From: Heligmosomoides polygyrus polygyrus
Taxonomy: Eukaryota; Nematoda; Chromadorea; Rhabditida; Heligmosomidae
Reading direction: 5' to 3'
Length of the DNA stretch: 64,000 nucleotides
Assembly: GCA_947396885.1 (NCBI GenBank)
Contig: OX377205.1
Location: 63,336,969-63,400,968, forward strand
Each line of letters starts with the position of its first letter. Position 1 is the stretch's first letter. Both the position numbers and the translations under genes were made by a program. Positions 44,043-57,023 of this stretch are shown piece after piece. The notes under the pieces are model-generated. The model did no database searches and was not told the origin of the DNA. It was given only the letters and a program-made list of their open reading frames with translations.

Positions 44043-47000
44043 ATTCAGCGCATCACGGCAGCGGACACCATTGATAGCATGATGCAACGACGGAGGAAAA
44101 GAGGAATTTCTATCAGACTCGATATTTGGCTTCGGCCGGAGTTGTTAAGCAGTTATCCGGCTTAGGTGGTGTTGTCGCCTCCTTCAAAGCCTGGAAAAAT
44201 TGAAAGAATTCCAGGTTATTTACACGGTTACACCAGGTTATTCAATCTCCTCTCCCCCTTTCCCTATCCTAGTGTCAGGGGAAAATGGAGAAAGGCCTGC
44301 CTCTTAACAGACTAAAGTGCTGCTGAGCATGCTGAAGACCATAGAGATGCTGAGCAGGGGGGGGGGGGGGGGAGAACGGCTGCAGTGGAGCATCTCAAGA
44401 AGGCTGTGTGGATCAACAGCGCTACCATATTATGCTGGTTATGCTGCGAACTGTCGACTTTGAAGGAGGACTAAAGCCACAATAGAAATTAGACCGATCG
44501 TCGGAGCTGGTGGACACCAAATTTTCGAAATGTTTTCGAAGATGAAGGTATACCAGTCAATAAAACCCGGCCTGCAATAAGAGTGTTTCCTAAAACTGCG
44601 CCGGCATGCACAGCCAGTTTGAGCCCGTCCCTGGAATGTCGAGGTTTCGAGACAAACGAGCTCGACGTTGTTGCCGCCGACTTTAGCCGTTTGTTTTTCC
44701 TTGGGCAATTCAGGTTCAGAAATGTTAGAAGCAAAACTCCACTCTGTCACTGCCCTCCGCCTTCAAGAATCCAATGTTTTTGCCGACAGATTAATAGATC
44801 CGCTAGATCGCAAGAGGTTCCTCAATGTCGACGATCAAATATTTGCGGGGTGCAGTACATACTTCGGAGTACTCCACTTGAGTTGCTTCGCCGTCGTCAC
44901 CGTTCCTATGTGAAAGAACGACCAAGGACAGCCGAACCGTGGAACTGACCTTGGCTCACCTGCCCCGCTGAATAACCACCAAGCGAGCAGCAGAACCAAC
45001 CCTCTAATTACGCGAATTAACTCCGTCCAGCGGAGATCTGACAGTTCGCGGATGTTTCGAGCTGATGCTCCAAGTCGGCATCAACATATCAGTGGTAGTT
45101 GCGCACCCTTTCCGCTAATAACTGGGATAACTGGGGAGCTGAGGGGATGGAGGAGGGAGGTGAAACGGTTTGTATGTCATTTTGCCGATTTGGTGCAAGC
45201 CTTGAGGCGGTGGAGGCCAAGGTCCTCACCAAGGGTGTGCGTAATGAAACCCGAAAATTCGCAATTGCGAAAAAAACGCTGTAAATCGTAAGAGCTACCT
45301 TGCGTGTGATGCAGTGCACAGCTAAATTTTTGGAGGTTTTTTCTTGCCATTGTTAGCCAATGGTGATCCATTACTTATTTATTCATCTTGTTATTTTCGG
45401 GTCCAGCTGGAAAGTTTTTTGTCAAACTTCTTTCGTTGTGTTGTTTGTTTTTGTCGAACTACTTTTTTCTAGTCAGACATCGAGTAGCACATGTAGCCCT
45501 ACATTCACCGCGTAATGAACGAACGCGTGGCGCAACTCTATCGTATGCCGCATCGAAAGTCTCCGCTTTTCTACATTTTGAGACAAGTCCAAAACATTCT
45601 AATAGCAGACTGGAATATCACACCTGCGGCCCACTGAAGCAGTATGGGCATATTCTTGGGCACTCTTTGTGGTCGCTTTTTAAGTGGATGGTACAACATG
45701 GAACTTTCTTAAAGCGACCCAGTTTGGTTCCATAGGCGTCCACCATGAATAGGAAGGAAAGTCTAGTTTGATCCAATTTGAGTTGGGGAGAATGTCATTT
45801 AAATTGAAAAAGGTTCGCTTCAATTAGCAAAAGCCCATTTATAACGTAGCAAATAAAAAGGTTAAACCACTGCAGGAAAGTAATGAAAAATCCATTGCTT
45901 AATGAAGGGGTACCAAGTAATAACCACTGCGCCATTCCCAAATCCAGAAGCTCTGTTGATTGTAGAGATATTGTAGCAAAAGCGCTTCCTAGCCTTGAAA
46001 GTACTCATAGCTTCTACAACACTGATCGACAACATCAGCAATCTTTCTAGAGCGTTGATTTCCTGCGCAACCTCGCTTGCACCTGTCCAATTTCGAAAAA
46101 AATATCGAATATTGCACTACTATTGAATAGTTGGCTCCCTCGTGCTATCCTTCGCCAGTTCTGCAGCGAACGTCTGCTTTCCAGGAGCCCACAGCATTTT
46201 AGAGAGATTCGATATGGCTAATGTGATAATCACACACTGAAAAGGGAGGAAGAAACTGCTAAAACCACTTCGACCTTTTCTTGAGGTTTGTCTTTGTCGC
46301 AACACTTTGTATTATATATATATAAATATATATATATATCCCTGCACTATAGCGTATAGCACTGATCCGATGCAAACAAGAGTAGTTTACCTTTTCCATG
46401 TGAGTTTAGCAACTATTCTGGACCCCGCTTCCAATCAGGAACAACATTCCTTCATGACTGCGTGAATTCTATTCGCTGGGATTAGCATGGGCAGTTTGTA
46501 AACAAACTGTGCAGATTGTAGTTACCGAATGGGATGCGAATGATCGTCTATCTTCCCTACAAAACTGGCCTGAATTTTATGGGCTGGAATGGAATAAACA
46601 TCAACAACAGAAAAGCTACGTGCCTTCTTGCACTCGGCAAAGGGACGAGCCCAATCTCCAAGTCAAGAGCTCGCCTTTAAATGATGTATTGCTCTTGTTT
46701 CACTAAAACACGTCTGATACCAAATAGCAGCCCTTACAGCGTTGAAGGAATGGAAAAGTGAGTTAAGCAACGAGATGTGTCGTACTCAAGAAGCCTGTGC
46801 ACAGGAAGTCCTTTTCTCAACTGCACAGGAAGTCGTCTTCTGCAGTATACATTGGACCCGATCGAAATCCTCGGATAATTGGATGATTCGGTTAAGGGCA
46901 ATTTTGAGGACTCCCCTACCTCGGATTTTTGAGTGATTCGGATAATGGCAATTTCGCGGAGGCCGGATAATTGGTTGATTCGGATAGGGATATCAGAATC

Positions 47001-48699
47001 GGATATCCGAAAATGATTTATTCGGACCCAATGTATATTCTGCACCGATGCCATCAGATTATCCAAAAAACAACGCTAAAACAAATCCGAAATGAACGAT
47101 AGGAGGAAACTCATGAAGTGAGCATATTTTTAAAACCCGGCTGCATCAGGTCATTTGGACGCCAGTTTGTAGATCTAGTTACCTGTATGTAGTGTGTAAA
47201 CCCAACACTTGTGACAATATACTGTTTACGACCAAAAATGTCGAAAATCATAAATCGCAAAAAACTGCGAAAAATCGCCGTAAGTCGCCAAATTGCAAAT
47301 GATAAATCGTAATTACGCACACCCCTTGTTCACATTCCCTCTCCTCCATAGCATCCGAAGAATTTCTCCATAAGCTTTGGAGATTACAATTCAAGCACCG
47401 ATAGGTACACATTGTGTAGTACTTTGAAGGATATCAATTTTAGTTCAATGACCAAGGTTTGCTGTGACTAATTAAAGTTGCCAGTTATGAAAAAGTTGGG
47501 AGGAAAACGGGAGCCATCGATTTCTGGATGCGCTCCACAAATTTTAAGCAAAACAGTTTTTAACTCACTAATGGTAAGGAAGCGACTACCTTCTCGGCTG
47601 TGCAGGAGCCATTCACTTGCGGCAAAGGGTGATTCAGTGAATTAGAACGGTAGAGGCCACTGCACTCATGCATCTTGCATGAGTGGAAGGCAACCTTCAT
47701 AACGTGGTTAGACCGAAGTTGAGTAAGCTGAGATTCATCTACATACTAATAAATCGCTGCATAAAAGGCAAGGACGTAGCAAACAGGTTCAAAGAGAATG
47801 CGCATCCTACCGAATAAAAATTGCTTAAAACGTTGAAAACCTAGCCACTCTAAAGGGTAAAAACAGCGAGCAGAGAGCTTATTTTTATTTATTTATTGCG
47901 TAGAACAAAGTCTAGCATCAATGATGTTAAAAAGGAAACGAATAAAAATATTTCTAGCACAAAACATAACAATCAACAATCACTGTTAAGCGATGCATGA
48001 GTAGTAGCATATCTTCGAGCACTTCACGGAATTCAACATGTAGTAGACCTTCTCCACACGTGAACAGACAGTCTCGCCAAATCATCGTACTTGCCAAGCA
48101 GCAAGTTGAATTCTTTGAGAACCCTGTAGGTTAGAAAATCTGACCTAATCCGTGACTTAGCAATCGACACTCGAAGCTTAAGCTTTCCTCTTACGGATTT
48201 TGTCAGCATCCCTTCAAAGAAATCTTCCGGATTGATTGATATTTCTGTTTTTATCCTAGAAAGCTTACAAGCATTACTGACAGATAGACCACTGAGTGTC
48301 TAACAGAAATAATCATGTTGGAAGAGGCGGAAGAGCGCAACACTACAAGGGGAGTTGTAGTCCAAATGGTCTGCAGAGCTAATGGAAAGTAAGATTTAAA
48401 GACAACGATACGGCAGCCTTGGAAAAACTCCGCTTAACAACCTCTTTTCGCAAAAAATTAATGCAAATGCGTTGCTTTTTGCAGTGCGAAAGTCTCAATA
48501 CGAGTGTTATACAAATCTAGAGACAGTGCGAAATCCTTTTGCAAAATGAGGAGCTCTCCTAAGAAAAAAGTTCCAACGAGATAATCAAGACGGAAGTTGT
48601 GCGCCGCAACTACATGATGCATATCGAACAGAATTTGATGTAGTGATGTAATAAGGTGGGCACTTATGCGTTAGACCGTAGAGAAGGGTGACCAACATC

Positions 48700-48876
48700 A
48701 GACTTGTCTGGGAAGGATAAAGCGCTGACTTGTTCATCGGCTGGCCACCGCAAGTCATTGTATGGCCAAATACGCATTCATGTCGCCTCCACGACATCCC
48801 ATAGAAGTAGAATGCGCTGGCGCATCCCCGAAGGGATTGAGTAACGCTGTCCTTTATCCTTTATCCTTATAATCCT
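48700..48876 (+). repeat. 5'-truncated TTATCCTTT-tailed SINE
   Basis: Begins at GACTTGTCTGGGAAGGATAA and runs through the body to the tail CCTTTATCCTTTATCCTTAT. The tRNA-like head is absent, as expected for an incomplete reverse-transcription product. It is very similar to 36550-36732. Confidence 0.8.
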
Positions 48877-49905
48877 TTGGGCGGGCTGTTCGTTGAAGCT
48901 AAGAGCTACTTTTCTGCCGCGTCTTTACCTATGTACTTTGCCTGTTTTCTTAGCGCCGAATTTTCTCCGCAGGGTTAAAGGACCCTCAAGGACTCTAGAT
49001 TGTATGAAGATTCTCATGTCCTAACAAGGCGGTGGGGCCAAAACATTAACAGAATAAAAGGTCACACCAAACACATCGGTGTACGATTCAAGTGGCTGTG
49101 TGCACGGTAGCTTTTCAAGGGTTTTCTTTCGGTGGAATGCTACGTTTTACAGAGGGAGTGAGAATATGCAGACGTCAACACAAAATTGATGAAGCCACGA
49201 ACAACAGTGGGAGAAGCCTTGGAATAACAGATGCTTATTGATGTTAGTTACTATTCTCCATTATACTGCTTCGAGGTGAGTAACACAAACTTCAAAATCA
49301 GGGTCGAAATTTTCGCAATTCAGCACTTCCAGTGCCTTAGGAGATTGAGAGCCAGATGTTTCTGTGCTTTGTGGCATAAAAATTCCATGTGTGGTAGATG
49401 GGAGAACCTTTGCGCCCCTCAGGTTTGCCCCCAACGTTTTATGATGGCCATAATTTTCCTTTCGTCGCTGACATTGCACGGGCCTTTCCGAATGGTTTTC
49501 CTCCGTTGCCGGTGGGATTTAACAGCGCCGTTTATGGACGCGTGCCGCGCTATCAACAACAGACGTCTCCCTAGGTAACCCCCTTGGGAGGCGCGGGAAA
49601 GGCTCGCACCGACTAATCCATTCCGCATTGTCGGTTGCCCGCTTTACGAGCCGTGAACTGCTTGTCGGAATAGTGTCGGCGTCCTTTCCGACTGTTTGAG
49701 AGATTGCCTTCGCGCAGCTATTCGCGGTTCTCCAGAACGCGATTCAGAATCGATGCAGGCGGCCATTAAACATGCGGCTGCAGCTGCTCATGAATGGCTG
49801 AGGCCAACAACGCGCATGGCACAGTAAAAGAGGAAGCAGGTAAAGCGCCTCTGCACGGACTGCAAGGCTAGAAAAGGCTATGGAAAAAGACAATAAAGCA
49901 CAGAC

Positions 49906-50295
49906 CTGGTTCAACTGCTTGGCGTCAATGTGGACGGCTCGCGCCTGATAGCCGGGGCTGAGTATTCTGCCGTTGCTGATAGGAGCGATGGAGGGCGAGG
50001 GATCTAGCGAGAGGGCATGAAATGTCTTCGTGGTGAGCACCCGTTCGGTGACAATGGTTCGCTTCTTGACGCCGGTGTTCGGGTCGACGCTGACCGAGTC
50101 GTGGATCTCGACCTGCTCGTCCTTCTTCGTCCGCCGATCGCGGTCGTCGTCGTGCTCGTTCTCAGAGACCTCCACGGGCTTCCTGCCCGACCTGCCCTCC
50201 AGCGTCTCGATTCGCTCCAGCAGCGCGTGCAGGCATTTGCCAAGGCTGTCGGCGTTGCTGCGCAGAGCGGCCAGTTCGGGATTATCGTCGGCCAT
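49906..50295 (-). CDS. Start exon of an unidentified protein, possibly the MAGUK N-terminus
   Basis: A 130-codon exon starts MADDNPELAALRSNADSLG and ends VHIDAKQLNQ at a GTCTGT donor in phase 0. Residues about 10-33 (LRSNADSLGKCLHALLERIE) are heptad-like and probably helical. Next comes a charged stretch (EHDDDRDRRTKKDEQ), then a Thr/Val-rich segment (KKRTIVTERVLTTKTFHAL). No domain was recognised. Its strand and position, 6.7 kb upstream of the MAGUK PDZ exon, make it a candidate first exon of that gene, but the MAGUK exon at 43205 begins in a different phase, so at least one more exon must intervene. It could equally be a separate gene. Confidence 0.5.
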
Positions 50296-50605
50296 GGCCA
50301 GCCGAGCGACGACAGCGATCTGGACGAGTCTGTCTGCTCAGCGAAGAAGGCGTGTCCCGTCTGGCACTCCGTCCCGCCCTCTCGCTGCTCCGACTCGACT
50401 CCAGTCTCGAATCGATGCGTGTGCCTCGATTTGCAGCCACACTGAGGCGGAAGGAAGGAGAGAGGGCCAGACGACCACCTCAGATGATGACCGCCGACAG
50501 AATCGTCGGCGCCGGCTAATCAGCCGACGCTTCACACAACTGCTGTCAGAGACCAGATATCAGAGCCGCCGCATCCTTGTTCACACGGTTGTTCGCTTCC
50601 CATAG

Positions 50606-53600
50606 TGTAGGAGCTGCTCAGAAAGAGACTTCAAGAATTCTTCAGGTGTTAGTATTGTGCCAAAACGAGATTATTATGGTGATCTTCTTTATTTATTATT
50701 ATTTTATTTAAGACTCCAAGTTTTCAGGCTCTCCTTCTTAACACATTTTAGTAATGCCTTGAAAAGGCCTATATGGCCCAAAAATAGGATGCCGGGCTGC
50801 TCTTTGTAAAAGGTTAAAAGGTACAAGGTTAGTCGCTTGTACACTCCTCGTGGGCGCGCTTTTCAAAATCCTTTAAGCGTTCCTTGAAGATTTTCTTTAA
50901 GGCAGCCTTTCGCATGCTAAACATCTGTTCTCTGAAAGTCTACGGATTCTTAAATTTGGGTCAGCGATAATATTATTCACTTTAAGTATTATAGAGAACA
51001 AAAGAGGCCGAATTCGTTCGGGGTAGAGGAAGGATCACGGACAGGATCATCGGAGGAGATACTGAGGAGGATGCCGTGTCTTCTCGATATATAATAGTAG
51101 TATTCCCAGAAAGGGGCAGGAAATGTGTATCATGAATGTTCCATCGTGGACATGTTCTTCCCTCCTACTCCGGATCCCCAGGTTTATTCATTGATGAGTC
51201 CGGCCCTCCATAAGATTAGTAGAATCGTACAAATATGAAAGTTCCTCAGGCACGAGGAATGAATATCGCATGGAAACCATTGCTTCTTAAGCATTTTCAC
51301 CAGGCGCAAGGCGGGCACTAAATGCACCGCAAAGCAGTATTCATGATTAACTCAGAGTGATCTTTCCATTCTTCGACTGCCACCAAAGTCGTGTTCTTTA
51401 GAACGATTGTGAAGTTGTATGCTTTGCCTTCAGTTTGCTTGGCAGAGAAATGGACAACAATATCCCCCTTTTAAACTTTCCCATTCATTTATTTCGATTA
51501 TTTGAGGCGCTTCAGTGAGCTGAACTGTGCGTTCAAACATTTTCTCCGCGTTTCCTTTTTTTCTAAGCAAAGGCTAAACGACTTTTTCAGAAGATTGCAG
51601 AAGATCGGGTGCAGTCGGAGACGGCGTCGGATGGTACGCGCACCATGATCTCAGATTTTTTGTTCGGATCCTGCCCAGGCCAGCCAAGCTTTCCATCTCT
51701 CAGGACCTGTCGGAACCAGTGCCCGTTCACAAATGCCCGTTCACAAACGTTCCTGGGAGTGCTGGTGGCGTCTCACGGGAAAGAACTGGCAGAGCTGAAA
51801 ATTGGCATTCACGAGATCCGCGGGAATCGACGGGAAGGTCTCACGTGACTGCGGGGACTCTCCCGTTCTTCTGTTCACAAGCTAATGATCGGGACCGTCC
51901 CTCCCGCTTTGCTTCTCGCTGCAGCCGAATGAATACGTCTATAGATAACTGACCCGGATTTGTCCATTTGTTGGCCTCTGCATCTGATGCATAGGCCAGA
52001 TATGCGCTCAGACTACCTATACTACATCACGTACCAGTAGAATGCGTGGCGCGTCCAAAAATGAAATGACCAACGCAGCTGTTTATCCCTCTAATCTGAC
52101 TACATAATATAAGTATTGTCAATAGAGCTTACCCTTAGTTCGCTGATTTCGGGGAATAATCCTTGTGAAGGTGACACTCATGTTGTAGTTGTGAAATAGC
52201 AACTTTTTCTCCCTTCGTTCAAAAATCTCATTGTGAGCAGGAGCAGCAAAGGCATTTTTCACAAAACGGACATAGTGGTATGCTGCAGGAAGTCAGAGCA
52301 GTAAGGGATCATTTAATTTCTTTCCTGTAAACTCGGTCAAGTTAATTGAGTATGTATGCATCATACTATCATACGCTTAACTAGGAGTATGACCGCGACC
52401 CCGCGCTTACCATCTTATCATCGTGGTACTAGAGATTGAATAAGATATGCTCCAATCTGAATTTCTTATTGACCGACTCTGTCTGCCTATCGCAACGCAA
52501 CCCTGGCAGCTCTCAATGCAAGTGCTCCTTATTTCAATATCCTTACTGACAGCCAGTGCCGCTGAGGCTTGTTATCTCCATATTGCCTGAATGGGATGGA
52601 ATGCGAATCATGGACAACACTTGCGACCCTTCGATCTCCCGCTCTCTCTCTCTCTCTCTCTGCCAACCTGAAGGATGTTCAAACTTCCAGCAGTATGTTG
52701 GCTTCAAGACGTCTTCAGTGATTGCCTCTCCAAGCTCACAGGGCTATACTGTCATGCACGACCACAGTCATCAGCCTTCGTCGCCTCCGCAGCAAATGAT
52801 CGAGAGGGACTGCTGCTCGCTCCAAGGCTGGCACTTCGCTAGCTTTATGGGTGCCCAGATGGCGCCCGCCGGGCGCTACCCACTGCGCCAGTATAATTTG
52901 ACAGCAACCCGCCACGTTTCAGCCAAAATCTATGGGACAGCGTCATGACCTCTGGAACGCGCCATGCATTAGAACCGAAGTTATAACAGAGCTCCCAGCT
53001 TCTCACCTTTCGAAGTCTTGGCATGGTGAGTTAGTATGTTGTCCGTAGCTTGTGCCAAGGCTTTTAGGTGGACAAATAAAATGGCAGCTTGTTCGGAAAA
53101 GACTCCATGAGAAGCAGTGCATAGGTATATGTACTGTGTAGTGTGTACTGCATTGCTCTCGACACTGCTCTTCTAACTGAAACCGACTACGAATTTTCTG
53201 CTCAAATATACTAAAGCCCTCAGCTTCATTCAACTAGAAAAGAGGGCTCTTTTGAGGACAGCTGGGTGTTGTAATTGAAGATAGGGAGCAACTAATTCCA
53301 TAGCGAAGGATTTACGCTTCCTTTGCAAAAAACAGCCCTCGTTTCTAAATACAAACTAAACACATTTCACACGCTAATCTCCTTACATCTAATCACCTTC
53401 TGTTATGTCTCTCTGAGATTCTCCATCACAGCTGACTCAGGAACATTGGGTGAAGGACGACTCACTTGCGGCCGTGGTCATCACAGCCCCCGCGCGTGTC
53501 CGTATGTGCATCTCTTTCTAGAATGTGTCCAGAACTGCACTTTCGCGAGAAGTCGCCTCCAAAGTGTTTCGTCCATGCACTACCTCATTTGAAAATTGTG

Positions 53601-54277
53601 ATATTTCGCTGACAGAGGTTCACGGACCGAGAAGTGGAAGAGTACAAACCGAAACCAGGAACAGTTCGGAGAACCGGAAGCGTCTGCGCCAAATGTGTCC
53701 CTTAATAATAACATAATATTGAAGACAGCAGAACTAAACTGGGAATTGAACAAATCTCGAGCACTTCCTCGCATCGTTGCAACGCGATCTACTCCAGTGG
53801 TCTTTTCTCTTCATGACCGCCACATCGACATTTAGGCTTCAACACGTAACCCGCTGGGTGAGGGACATTCTACTCATGTCGAAGCTGCGAAGTCCGGCTC
53901 GGCTTTGTTCGCCCGTTGCAATTCAGAAGACATCACTCCAGCGCTCTGTGCGCGCTCCTTAGAGTCTCTGGTTGGCACGAGGTGCAGGTCTCCCCGCGTG
54001 GCAGAGAATCAGAAAGTCGAGTCGAATAGGTTTGCTCGGAAGTATTGGTAGGTCAGTTTTCAGAGGGCCGATGCAGGGGTCTACATTTAGCGGTTGACGA
54101 CAGCGATTTCAATGATGTAACAGGTATTTGCCTTTAAAAACTGGCATAAGGACTTACCGAAATTTCTCATGAATTTTTCGGTATCTTTAACGGACCGCTT
54201 CCTTTCGTTCTATATTGACCTACCTATCCGATTAGTAACGCTTCCGACCAATTTCAAATTCAGCAAGGATCTTAAAG
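50606..54277. other. Intergenic DNA with SINE debris, nothing else recognised
   Basis: Contains a degenerate SINE (51607-52085) and a (CT)n tract near 52650. Open frames such as plus 52556-52948 run through the (CT)n tract and have no recognisable motif. Confidence 0.4.
51607..52085 (+). repeat. Diverged TTATCCTTT-family SINE with an internal insertion
   Basis: Head-like GTGCAGTCGGAGACGGCGTC and GTTCGGATCCTGCCCAGGCC (about 51607-51690), then unrelated DNA (about 51716-51946), then the 3' body (TAGAATGCGTGGCGCGTCC) ending in TTTATCC near 52085. Confidence 0.5.
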
Positions 54278-54279
54278 TA

Positions 54280-55446
54280 TTAGGTTGTAACGAAATAAAT
54301 GGCACTGAACCACTGTAAATTTAAACAGTTAACATCTCGGCTTGTAGGCAAGTTTATTAATCGAAATAAAAACCTTCTGATTCCACACATCTTTGCCAAC
54401 GTGACACAAGCTTTTTTATCCCAGTAGCATAAAAATCAGAAGTTCTGGAATTGACGAAATCTTCGAGGGCACTTTCGGCATCCTGTTGGTATTTGAATAT
54501 TTTCCCTACCAAGAAGTCGCCAAGATGCTTGAAGAAATGGTAGTCTGTTGGGGAGAGGTCAGGAGAAAACGGAGGATGTGATAGAGTTTCAATGCTCAGC
54601 TCATTCAATTTCTGCAGCGTCATTCGTGCTACATGGGGGCGAGCATTGTCGTGCAGAAGGAGAACTCGCCTTGGTTTACCAAGGCCGGCCGGATGTCCTT
54701 CAACTTTTTCATCATTTCTTCAATTTCAATGCAGTACTTCTCTGCCGTGATGGATTCACCGGGAGGGAGGAAGCTGTGGTGAATAATTCCCAGCGAACAC
54801 CACCATACTGTCACCATTACTTTCCTTTGGTGCAATTCCGGCTTCACAAAAACCTTGGGGCTCTCTCGCTGTCCACCCACTGTGCCGATCGTCGCCTGGT
54901 GTCGTACATTATCCATTTCTCGTCACAGGTTACGATGCGATCAAGGAATGGGTCCGTTCCGCTCCGTAGAAGCAGTGCGGACGAGATCTCATATCGTCGG
55001 TTTTTTTGCTCCTCAGACAGCTCGTGAGGCCCCCATCTTTCCAGCTTTTTGGTCTTTTCCATCACTATGCCTCCCACGACCTTCATGTCCTTCCAAGCTC
55101 TCATCTCCATTCCGGAACTTCTGATACCAACGATATACGCCGTCCGAATTGTGGAACATCCTTGACCGAATGCGGCGTTGATCTTCTCGTCCGCCTCCTT
55201 AGCTGTAGTGCCCAGCTTGAATTCATACAAGTAAATGCCTCGGATTACCCTTTTGTCCATCTGCAAAAAAATCAATAAAACTCTAAAGTTTTCCAACTTT
55301 TACATAGAAAATTTGGTACTCTCCGGTAGAGCAAAGTTTGCGCTTCTAAACGATATGCCACATGTTACGGTTTGTTCTTGATCAAACGCGTAAAGACGCG
55401 CCAAAAAATGGCGCGAGCCAGTGCCATTTAATTCGTTACAACCTAA
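54280..55446 (-). mobile_element. mariner element, complete termini, TA target duplication
   Basis: Inverted repeats of about 28 bases (TTAGGTTGTAACGAAATAAA, one mismatch to the other end) enclose 1167 bases, with TA on both sides (54278-54279 and 55447-55448). The minus strand carries a damaged transposase. Confidence 0.92.
54357..55260 (-). pseudogene. mariner transposase pseudogene
   Basis: Starts MDKRVIRGIYLYEFKLG and ends DFYATGIKKLVSRWQRC ... FYFD, typical of mariner transposases. The DNA-binding helix-turn-helix region is disrupted: after RTAY the frame shifts (a WYQKFRNGDESLE-like segment lies in another frame), and about 50 residues before KKLERWGPHELSEEQ are missing. Catalytic motifs are present but in different frames: TCDEKW, HDNARPH and FSPDLSPTDYHFF. 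At least three frame changes separate them, so no active enzyme can be made. It depends on any active relative in the genome to move. Confidence 0.9.
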
Positions 55447-56179
55447 TATTTATAATCGAGCCCAGCACAACTGTAGCTGGCGGTAACAATCCACTCTTTA
55501 GTGTAAAGTTGCTGTTTATTGCGTTCTTGACATAATGACGATGGTTCTTTTTCCATGATTGTTGACATTTTTCACTGTGGCTCACCCACCTGTGCATGAA
55601 GTAAATAAATAAATAAATAGCACTGAAATATGCGAGGGATCGAAGGCTTAGCAACAAATTTATTGTTCTCAATCTAGTAACGTTTGAAGGGAGCTTTCCA
55701 AAAGGAATCACCATAAAATTGCAGAATTGGGGATTGCAATCGGAATATATGTACATCTTTCACGTCAAACTGTACCGTCACTTCACGTCACGTCAAACGT
55801 CAAACTTCTCCAAAGCAAGCGAGCGATACACTCTTTCACTCATATTGGACACCTTCCAAACCCAAAGGACGGCTTCCGAGTTAATTTAAGGAAATCAAGC
55901 TCAAGCCAAATTTTGGTTTAAGCCAATATCGACTTTCTTTCAATTTCATAATTCACCTTTCCTAAAGCACATACACTGCCGAAATTTTTTCAAAAACTTT
56001 ATTTATGTCCTCTTCTTCTATCTTCATCTTATTTCAATTAGAAAGAAAGCACCTTTTTGGGCATGCATTCTATTCTTGTACTCTGATCGGCGATCAGTGT
56101 ACAAGAAAAGAATTGAGTGAAAAACGCCGTCCATTCGTCCAGCACTTCACGTTATGTGTTTTATTGATAATCACTTTTC

Positions 56180-56243
56180 GGGATGGCTTGGTTGGTCTGG
56201 GCGGGAAGTCTGCCCCGCCTGGTATCGGGTGCACGCGACAGTC
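56180..56243 (-). repeat. Short SINE head fragment
   Basis: Contains GATGGCTTGGTTGGTCTGGG and GGTATCGGGTGCACGCGACAG, matching about 17990-18055 of the full-length minus copy; both ends are lost. Confidence 0.65.
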
Positions 56244-57023
56244 TAGTATTTTCATTACAATAGTGGTTCCCAGTTAGCTATGCTTTTAAAGAAACTTAGT
56301 GATTTAACGGAAATTTAACGGAATAACAGAAAGTTTTCGTTCTGTGTCTCCTGTGGCTGGTTCGCATTTCTTTACTTTTTCGTGCTTCGTTAAGCTCATG
56401 GTCAGCGAACCTGGCCTCTGCTAGAGAGCAATCTTCTATCCACGTGCACCCCCCCCCCCTTCTTCCCAGAACGGCGACTTCATTATCCACTGTGTGCCGT
56501 GGTGATCGGTTTCGGCGACACGGTGTCGTGCTGTCGCACTCTTTCTCAGTGGGAACGGTAAGAGGACGGTAGAAAAGCTGAACTGCCGTCTTGCACTCAA
56601 TGTAGCACTCAGCCAATGTTCTCACCTAGAGGATGAGTCCGCTCCTTGGCCACGCAGACGGAATGATGTTCGTTACGTGGCTGTCGATGCCCTCTCGCGA
56701 TTGAAGGCGAACTAGGAGCGAACAATATTTCCGGCAAACCGCAATAATTCTCCAAACGGTGTAGATGTGGCGTATGCAAGGAACAAAAATTGATAGCCTA
56801 AAACTCTCCGAACGCAGATAGCGAATAACGGATAACGGTTAATCCCGCCTACCCTAGGTTGATAGTATGTGGTCAAGTTGCACATGAATCGGACCGGTTG
56901 GTGATTCTCACATCACCCAGTGCTGTCCCTCCTTCAGAAATAAAATGGTTCTGTGGAAAAGGCTTTCGGAGGATAAAGGCAAATCCGGACGATTGCCGTC
57001 TTCGTTACATTATCCAGATCTAA

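Larger units (their letters stand above)
43206..49905. other. 6.7 kb, probable introns and intergenic DNA
   Basis: Apart from the RTE fragment at 43578-44042 there is no recognised gene. A poly-G run of about 14 bases lies near 44359. There is an AT microsatellite (TATATA) near 46310-46340, and a degenerate ATTCGGATAA / ATTGGATGATTCGG repeat patch at 46860-47010. The missing L27 and upstream PDZ exons of the MAGUK should lie here if 49906-50295 is its start exon. Confidence 0.4.

Noticed and set aside
52556..52948. Plus-strand open frame of 130 codons
   Set aside because: It runs through a (CT)n tract and shows no family motif or splice context.
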